The position numbers and the translations under genes are program-made. A model generated the notes under the pieces. It did not search any database, was not told the origin of the DNA, and saw nothing but the letters and a program-made list of their open reading frames with translations. 64,000 nucleotides of DNA from positions 1 to 64,000 of the forward strand of contig NZ_KB898662.1 of assembly GCF_000377765.1 (NCBI RefSeq), written 5' to 3'. This DNA is from Gracilibacillus lacisalsi DSM 19029 (GTDB taxonomy: Bacteria > Bacillota > Bacilli > Bacillales > Amphibacillaceae). Below are positions 59,073-64,000 of this stretch, in pieces (the stretch's first letter is position 1; the number at the start of each line of letters is the position of its first letter).

Positions 59073-60425
59073 TTATTCTTCAACTTCTTCATTTTCGTAT
59101 TTTTCAATATTGGCAAGTAATTCTTCGTAATAGTCTTCTGCAGCTTCATCTACTGATTTTTGGTCGTAGTAAATAATTTGCTCTGTTTCCGTGAATAATT
59201 GGGTATTTTCATTGTAACCAGGTAAGTTAGGAATAAATGGTGCATCAGATGTTTCACTAACTAAGTCAATGTAAGAGTAAACAGCTTCATCTAATTCTGT
59301 AGCTTGATCAATCAAGTTTTCACGAACATCAGAATTAACCGGTGCACCACGATCATTACCTAATACTTCAGTAGCCTCGATGTTATTAACGAAGAAATCC
59401 ATAAATTTTGCCGCTTCTTCTGGATGCTCTGTATCCTTATACGCCGCAAAATACTGACTTGGTCTTAGGGATACACCGTTTTTACCCGTTTCTGAATTAG
59501 CTGGGTAAGGATATAGTTCAAACTCATCCTCTGTCGCACCTGTGTAAGCACCGAGCTGGTTACTTGCAACAGATTCAATCGCTACGTCACGTTGCACAAT
59601 CAAGGATTGTTCTGGAGTTTGGGATGCTGACACTTGTACCTCCGGAATAGCAGCGCCGCCACTTTCACGAAGTTCTTTCCATAAGTTGAACCATTCTTTA
59701 ACATCATCTGCTTCAAAACCAACTTCACCATCTAAATAGGTATACTTATCTGTTTGTGCGAGAAATACACCAAAACCATCTTCACCAAAATCCCCTGCAC
59801 CATATGTTCCATCCAGATTCTCAGATAATTGAGGTGTTATCTCTTTAAAATCTTCCCATGTCCAGTCTTTACTTGGCATTGAAATACCAGCTTCTTCAAA
59901 CGCTGTTTTATTTAACAGTAAGCCCCATGCTGTTGTACCAAGTGTCACCCCATACAATTGGTCATTAAATGTTGCCGAATCTAACATACTTTGATCATGT
60001 AAGCTTATATCTAATTCATTTCCTACGTAATCATCTAATGGTAAAATTACGTCTCGAGCTACAAAGTCGTTTAAATTACCACCAAATTGTATAACGTCGG
60101 GAGCATTTCCAGCTGCCAGTTGTGTATTTAATTTGTCAAAATAACCATCAAAACCAGAATACTCAGCCTCAATCGTTACATGAGGATTTTCCTCTTCGTA
60201 CATTTCAATCACTTGTAATGTGCGGTCATGTCGCTCCTGACCACCCCACCATGCTACTCGTAAAGTGACCTCTTCACTATCTGATGCCCCTTCGTCATTT
60301 TCTGTCTCTGTTGTATCTTCTTCAGATCCTGTATTTTCCTCATTTTCATTAGCAGAATCCGAACTACAGGCAACCACCAATGCAGTAAAAAATGCTAAAA
60401 CTAAAAATAAATACCACTTTTTCAT
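59073..60425 (-). CDS. Sugar ABC transporter substrate-binding lipoprotein
   Basis: The 450-residue protein has a lipoprotein signal with the lipobox LVVAC (Cys near 20). A strongly acidic, Glu/Asn-rich linker (about 22-52) and an extracellular family 1 binding fold follow ('VAWWGGQERHDRTLQVIEMY' and 'VIQFGGNLNDF'). It captures an oligosaccharide for the two permeases downstream. The hairpin and repeat between them would give more of this protein than of the permeases, a normal ratio for such systems. AAAGGGG precedes the ATG, and a GTG one codon earlier is also possible. Confidence 0.92.
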   Translation of the reverse strand: MKKWYLFLVLAFFTALVVACSSDSANENEENTGSEEDTTETENDEGASDSEEVTLRVAWWGGQERHDRTLQVIEMYEEENPHVTIEAEYSGFDGYFDKLNTQLAAGNAPDVIQFGGNLNDFVARDVILPLDDYVGNELDISLHDQSMLDSATFNDQLYGVTLGTTAWGLLLNKTAFEEAGISMPSKDWTWEDFKEITPQLSENLDGTYGAGDFGEDGFGVFLAQTDKYTYLDGEVGFEADDVKEWFNLWKELRESGGAAIPEVQVSASQTPEQSLIVQRDVAIESVASNQLGAYTGATEDEFELYPYPANSETGKNGVSLRPSQYFAAYKDTEHPEEAAKFMDFFVNNIEATEVLGNDRGAPVNSDVRENLIDQATELDEAVYSYIDLVSETSDAPFIPNLPGYNENTQLFTETEQIIYYDQKSVDEAAEDYYEELLANIEKYENEEVEE

Positions 60426-60467
60426 CACTAATAACCCCTTTCCTATTAAATTAAGTTCATTTTATAT

Positions 60468-60481
60468 TGTAAGCAGTTTCA
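60468..60481 (-). promoter_or_regulatory. Weak cre-like site upstream of the binding-protein gene
   Basis: TGTAAGCAGTTTCA departs from the cre consensus at two central positions. It lies about 45 bp upstream of the start codon, close to the likely promoter. Confidence 0.4.
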
Positions 60482-60495
60482 ATTAAATAAATAAA

Positions 60496-60509
60496 AGTAA
60501 GGGCTTACA
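60496..60509 (-). promoter_or_regulatory. Predicted cre site upstream of the binding-protein gene
   Basis: On the minus strand TGTAAGCCCTTACT differs from the cre consensus by one base. Its GTAAG-GG-CTTAC symmetry supports a regulator dimer. Confidence 0.55.
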
Positions 60510-60644
60510 CAAGAAATCTTAGGTAGATTGAAAAATGGATATGTTTCGATTTCATAATTAAATAATGGGACCTGGAGGGGATGAACAATTTTTCTGCAAA
60601 CATTCATAAACATTTTGCAGGTGCACATATTAAAAAGGAAACAT

Positions 60645-60666
60645 ATCACGGGTTAATAACCGTGAT
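60645..60666 (+). other. Hairpin before a small open reading frame
   Basis: Perfect arms ATCACGG and CCGTGAT enclose GTTAATAA. It lies 30 bp before a small reading frame. The right half resembles the ends of the family 4 elements (ACCGTGATAAA). Confidence 0.45.
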
Positions 60667-60695
60667 CAATAAGCCATTAGAAGGAGTTGAATACT

Positions 60696-60800
60696 GTGCC
60701 AAAGAGGAAATATAACCTAAAAAATGTTAGAGCAAATACAGAACGTAATTTCTTAGCAACGAATACAACATTGCCACAAAATAAAAATAAATCAAAATAA
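60696..60800 (+). CDS. Small basic protein of 34 residues
   Basis: A GTG start with AAGGAG nine bases upstream opens a 34-codon frame starting 'MPKRKYNLKNVRANTERNFL' and ending in NKNKSK. It is basic, Asn-rich and has no hydrophobic segment. It lies on the plus strand within the 452-bp gap between two minus-strand genes. Its size and composition recall minor small spore proteins, but I cannot match it to one. The rest of the gap (60426-60877) holds the promoter sites of the binding-protein gene and the hairpin above. Confidence 0.5.
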   Translation: MPKRKYNLKNVRANTERNFLATNTTLPQNKNKSK

Positions 60801-60877
60801 TGTAAGCTTCAAAATATCGTTTTTCCTGAACTTACCAGAAGTTAAATTGCATATAGAAAGAGAAGACCATATCCGGT

Positions 60878-62014
60878 TCAGCCTTCTCTTTCTTTTTCCA
60901 TTAGGGCATGTAATTTTTCAAGATAAAGCGATTGGTCAAAAGGTATAGATACTTCTTGCTGCAGCCAGTCCGATAAATAAATAGCATTAATAAGCTCCAC
61001 ATTACGTTCACCATCTTCTTTTGTCGCAAATAACCGAGTATTTTCTGTTATGCTTTCCATGAAATTTTCCATGACGCTAACATATGGATTTTGCTTAACC
61101 TCCCTATAATCCAACATCTTTTCTTGATAATACGGGGAATTTTGCTCCATCGTCTTGAACTCTGCTAAACTTAACTTCTTACTCCAGAGCTGTTCCTCTT
61201 GATCAAATACTTTCATGTTCATCCAATCCCCGTTTTCTATCATAATCTTGCCTTTATCTCCCAGGATCTCAAGCCGATCTGTCCCGAAAAAATCATGCGT
61301 ACGGGATGTAAAAACACCAGACATACCATTCATATAAGTAAAGACTGCTGTTACATCATCATCAGCTGTAATGTCTCGTTGAGATCCATATTTAAGGTGT
61401 GCAAACACTTTTTCAGGCATCCCAAATAACCAAGTGATTAAATCAATATGATGTGATGCTTGATTGATTAAGACGCCGCCACCTTCTCCATTCCAGGTTG
61501 CACGCCACTCATTCTGTTCATAATAGGCTAGCGGACGCCATGTTTTAGTAGCTGTCCATTGCCAGTTTCTAATATTACCGATAATACGTTCCACTAATAC
61601 ATCCTTCAACTTTTGATAAGCTGGCTTTGTCCGTTGATTAAAAATGATACCAAAACGCAAATCCGGTTTTTCTTCGGCTAATCGATTTAGTTCTTCAAGC
61701 TCTTTGGTATGTACACTGAGCGGTTTTTCTACCAATACATGTTTGTTATGGGCAAGTGCTTCCATAGCAATTGCGACATGCTGAAAATGAGGAACACAAA
61801 TGATAACAGCATCAATTGCTTCATTTTTTACTAAATCGTGATAATCCTGATAAAATAACACCTCTTTAAAGTGCTCCTGTACGTAGTCTCTTTTCTCCTC
61901 GCTTCGTGAATTGACGGCTGTTAATGCCATTCCTTTTACTTTCCCGTCATGAAGGAGTGATGCGTATTTTGTACCTTGGAGACCAAGTCCGATAATTCCT
62001 ACTTTGATTGACAC
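60878..62014 (-). CDS. Gfo/Idh/MocA-family oxidoreductase
   Basis: The 378-residue protein has an N-terminal Rossmann domain with 'VGIIGLGLQGTKYA' and the 'VLVEKPLSVHTKE' motif near residue 93, where Lys is catalytic. A C-terminal alpha/beta domain follows, with 'GVLINQASHHIDLITWLFG' near residues 180-198. It oxidises or reduces a sugar or cyclitol using NAD(P). The start is GTG with AGGAGG upstream. Its place between the GH2 and binding-protein genes suggests it handles a monosaccharide such as a uronate or galactose derivative. Confidence 0.9.
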   Translation of the reverse strand: MSIKVGIIGLGLQGTKYASLLHDGKVKGMALTAVNSRSEEKRDYVQEHFKEVLFYQDYHDLVKNEAIDAVIICVPHFQHVAIAMEALAHNKHVLVEKPLSVHTKELEELNRLAEEKPDLRFGIIFNQRTKPAYQKLKDVLVERIIGNIRNWQWTATKTWRPLAYYEQNEWRATWNGEGGGVLINQASHHIDLITWLFGMPEKVFAHLKYGSQRDITADDDVTAVFTYMNGMSGVFTSRTHDFFGTDRLEILGDKGKIMIENGDWMNMKVFDQEEQLWSKKLSLAEFKTMEQNSPYYQEKMLDYREVKQNPYVSVMENFMESITENTRLFATKEDGERNVELINAIYLSDWLQQEVSIPFDQSLYLEKLHALMEKEREG

Positions 62015-62043
62015 TGCTTGATGCCTCCTTTCCGATCATATTC

Positions 62044-63720
62044 TTAGCCCCATTTGTTTTTAACAATATGGTAGGCTTGTTTGGGTTGACGGTAGCCATT
62101 AACAATACCTTTGTTGTTTTGCGTACCGGCTCTTGTCATAAACCACTCTTCCTCTGTCACTCGACAGTCAGCAAATTGCCAGATGAACATACCAGATAGA
62201 TAATCTTTTTTCATATAAGCAGTCAAATTAGCCTCGATAATCATTGCCTGCCGTTCTTCTGTTCCTTTGACTGTAGTTGGACAGCGATAACCATATAACC
62301 CATCAGCACCAAACTCACTCATTATCATCGGTTTTCCTGCCCCACCTGACTCATCTGCCCACTTTCTGGCCTGGTCAGCTAGATCACCTGGATTTTCATC
62401 TGTGTACCATTGTGGATAGAGGTTGAACGATACGATATCTACCAAGTCAAAACATAGTTCCGCCGCTCGATGATGGGAAGCAAAAGTCAGAGGACGACTT
62501 TGATCGAGTGCCCGAATTTGTTCGAGCTGTTCCTGATATATTTCACGTCCTTGTTCGGTATTACTGGCACACTCGTTTAAAATCCCCCAAATAATAATAG
62601 AGGGATGATTATAATGATTTTCTACCATTTCCCGATTTACTTGTTCACATTGCTTTCGGAAAAGCGGGTGCTGCATTCGTTCTAAGCTTAGTCCACGGGC
62701 ATGGTTTTCCTCCCAAACAAGAAATCCCAGTTCATCACATAAATCAAGAAAAAGCTCGTCATTCGGGTAATGGCTTGTACGAACGGCATTAGCCCCCATA
62801 TCCTTCATCAGTTCCAGATCCTTTACCATCAGACTAAGTGGAAAAGAAGCACCGACAATTGCATGATCCTCATGACGGTTAAATCCTTTTAACACGATAT
62901 CTTCACCGTTCACTTGGATCTTTCCATTTGCTGTTGTGACTTCGCGAAATCCGATTCGTTCGATATAATCGTCTACAGCCACTTCATCCGCTTTTCTTAC
63001 GATTTGAAGTTCTAACCGATACAAATGAGGACTATTTGGTGACCATGCAGACACATCCAACCCTGTTATTGAATGACTAATTCTCTTGTTTTTGTCTGTT
63101 TGCTTAAGATCAATCGTAAATGTATGGTTAGCAATGATTCCTTTTAGATAATAACTGTCCGGACTATCGTCTAATAATTCCATATCAACTTCTAATTCTA
63201 AATTCCAACTTTCCCCTACTTTGACTGGGACGCTTTTCACTTGATTTACCATGATACTATCCATTAATTCGACTGCAACCGGCCTTATGATACCCCCATA
63301 CGTATAATAGTCATTAGGAATATGCAGAGAAGATTGATCCGTGAAACGATTGTCAACGAGGATCACCAGCTCATGCTCACCCTGTTTTACATGTTTAATG
63401 ACATGAGAAAAAGGTGTATAAGCATTATAATGAGAAGTAACATAACTTCTGTCAAAATAAATTTCGGCCGTGTGACTAATTCCTTTACAAACTAAATGTA
63501 CATGTGTGTCATTTTGGATGAAGATCTTTTTTCGATAGGCTGCTTTTCCACGATAATTGGCAAAGGAAGGATGTGACTCCCAGCAACTTGGTACAGGCAG
63601 TTGATACTCGTAATTCTCCACATCCTTTATCGTACAATTTTTATCAATCGGCTGAAAATCCCACAGTCCATCTAATTCTTGATATTCTCTTACTTGATGA
63701 TTATTAAACAAACGGATCAT
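62044..63720 (-). CDS. GH2 family beta-glucuronidase/beta-galactosidase-like enzyme
   Basis: The 558-residue protein has the GH2 layout: sugar-binding jelly roll (about 1-150), Ig-like domain (about 150-260) and TIM barrel (about 270-558). The acid/base is Glu383 in 'WGILNECAS' and the nucleophile Glu469 in 'MSEFGADG'. Length and sequence look closest to UidA-type beta-glucuronidases, although beta-galactosidase is possible. It lacks a signal peptide and would act on imported fragments. Its start overlaps the stop of the YesL-like gene. Confidence 0.9.
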   Translation of the reverse strand: MIRLFNNHQVREYQELDGLWDFQPIDKNCTIKDVENYEYQLPVPSCWESHPSFANYRGKAAYRKKIFIQNDTHVHLVCKGISHTAEIYFDRSYVTSHYNAYTPFSHVIKHVKQGEHELVILVDNRFTDQSSLHIPNDYYTYGGIIRPVAVELMDSIMVNQVKSVPVKVGESWNLELEVDMELLDDSPDSYYLKGIIANHTFTIDLKQTDKNKRISHSITGLDVSAWSPNSPHLYRLELQIVRKADEVAVDDYIERIGFREVTTANGKIQVNGEDIVLKGFNRHEDHAIVGASFPLSLMVKDLELMKDMGANAVRTSHYPNDELFLDLCDELGFLVWEENHARGLSLERMQHPLFRKQCEQVNREMVENHYNHPSIIIWGILNECASNTEQGREIYQEQLEQIRALDQSRPLTFASHHRAAELCFDLVDIVSFNLYPQWYTDENPGDLADQARKWADESGGAGKPMIMSEFGADGLYGYRCPTTVKGTEERQAMIIEANLTAYMKKDYLSGMFIWQFADCRVTEEEWFMTRAGTQNNKGIVNGYRQPKQAYHIVKNKWG

Positions 63721-64000
63721 AATGCGACTTCCTTTCGCTTTCCTTGTATCGTTGTCACTCTTTCAAACGTTTTCAAACTAAAATACATAACAATCAATAC
63801 GAGACCACTGAAACCACATAAAGGAATAAATCCCGGTATCGTCTTCATCATCATACAAAAGATTGAAACCGTTATCAACAATAACAATGTATTCACTGGA
63901 TGAACAAATATCATCAAGAATGCATGTTTTAGAACAGAAAGAAAAGAAGTTCGAAAATGGATATAAACAGGAATGACAAATAAACATAGGCAAAGGAACA
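63717..64000 (-). CDS. DUF624/YesL-like membrane protein (partial, N terminus outside window)
   Basis: An open frame runs from the stop at 63717 to the window edge without a start, giving at least 94 residues. It has hydrophobic helices with the 'FVHPVNTLLLLITVSIFCMM' stretch and a 'VYIHFRTSFLSVLKHAFLM' stretch, typical of the C-terminal half of DUF624 (YesL) proteins. It ends 'RVTTIQGKRKEVAL'. YesL-type genes commonly head yesMN-type polysaccharide loci. Its stop overlaps the GH2 start codon (ATGA). Function of the family is unknown. Confidence 0.75.
   Translation of the reverse strand, partial: FLCLCLFVIPVYIHFRTSFLSVLKHAFLMIFVHPVNTLLLLITVSIFCMMMKTIPGFIPLCGFSGLVLIVMYFSLKTFERVTTIQGKRKEVAL

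Noticed and set aside
60696-60800. Assigning the 34-residue frame to a named small acid-soluble spore protein
   Set aside because: Composition is similar, but I see no conserved motif of the known Ssp proteins.
60855-60893. Hairpin AGAAAGAGAAG...CTTCTCTTTCT as terminator of the oxidoreductase gene
   Set aside because: It overlaps the last codons, and no T run follows on the minus strand.
63679-63993. Alternative frames near the window end (a plus-strand frame and a Cys-rich minus-strand frame)
   Set aside because: They overlap the hydrophobic YesL-like frame, which is open to the window edge and coupled to the GH2 start. The others lack family features and start signals.

Overview
The window is chromosomal DNA of a low-GC, spore-forming-type Bacillaceae. 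Many genes are close relatives of Bacillus subtilis pairs or clusters: ykkCD, ykoGHI, yozG-yoaS, ydbS/ydbT-like PH-domain genes, and a yesL/yesM/yesN-type polysaccharide locus. The plant-wall enzymes, an NhaC-type antiporter and acidic surface proteins suggest a salt- or alkali-tolerant environmental genus such as Gracilibacillus or Oceanobacillus. The genus is an inference and no rRNA is present to test it. I see no rRNA, tRNA, prophage, transposase gene or CRISPR array.

Layout. 0.5-5.6 kb holds an ECF-type vitamin/metabolite importer (S, fused A-A and T subunits) with a PHP-domain phosphoesterase and a divergent RpiR regulator. 5.7-12 kb holds a chemoreceptor, a MarR/GNAT pair and a YkoGH-YkoI-like two-component system with its PepSY partner. 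12-30 kb is mostly housekeeping: heme O synthase, a SAM-hydroxide adenosyltransferase, a membrane-anchored arabinanase, an SDR, a calcium-type P-type ATPase overlapping a CNNM/CorC protein, a CheY-like regulator, the Fe-S repair protein ScdA, a flavin reductase, a Nudix hydrolase, an LCP ligase, a hemolysin III protein and a radical SAM/SPASM enzyme. 30-38 kb holds a YkkCD-like SMR pair, a 1856-residue wall-anchored pectinase (PL10 plus CE8) and an AraC regulator. 38-42 kb is a membrane gene cluster. 42.9-47.9 kb holds two divergent wall-anchored proteins, one a GH5 glucanase. 48-49.7 kb is an NhaC-type antiporter. 50-64 kb is a long minus-strand locus for pectin side-chain oligosaccharides: a YesL-like protein (cut by the window end), GH2, Gfo/Idh oxidoreductase, ABC importer, YesM/YesN-type regulators, GH43 and an (alpha/alpha)6 glycosidase.

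How it fits together. Three surface proteins share an LPDTA sorting signal and would be displayed by one sortase encoded elsewhere. The surface pectinase de-esterifies and cuts homogalacturonan, and the arabinanase and GH5 enzyme attack arabinan and beta-glucan or xyloglucan. The ABC importer would bring oligosaccharides in for GH2, GH43 and the last glycosidase. Several CcpA-like or LacI-like palindromes sit in front of these genes.

Most unusual content. The intergenic DNA is full of repeats. One family is a large mosaic of hairpin cores (positions 1-440, 10665-11020, 29180-29518, 42380-42860, 58505-58940, with worn copies elsewhere). Its outer end, and that of a second family, repeatedly abuts the rho-independent terminator of a neighbouring gene. 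Two further arrays (30801-30946 and 50048-50243) consist of short motifs in strictly alternating orientation with a 51-bp period. They share geometry but use different motif words. I do not recognise these arrays as a described element.
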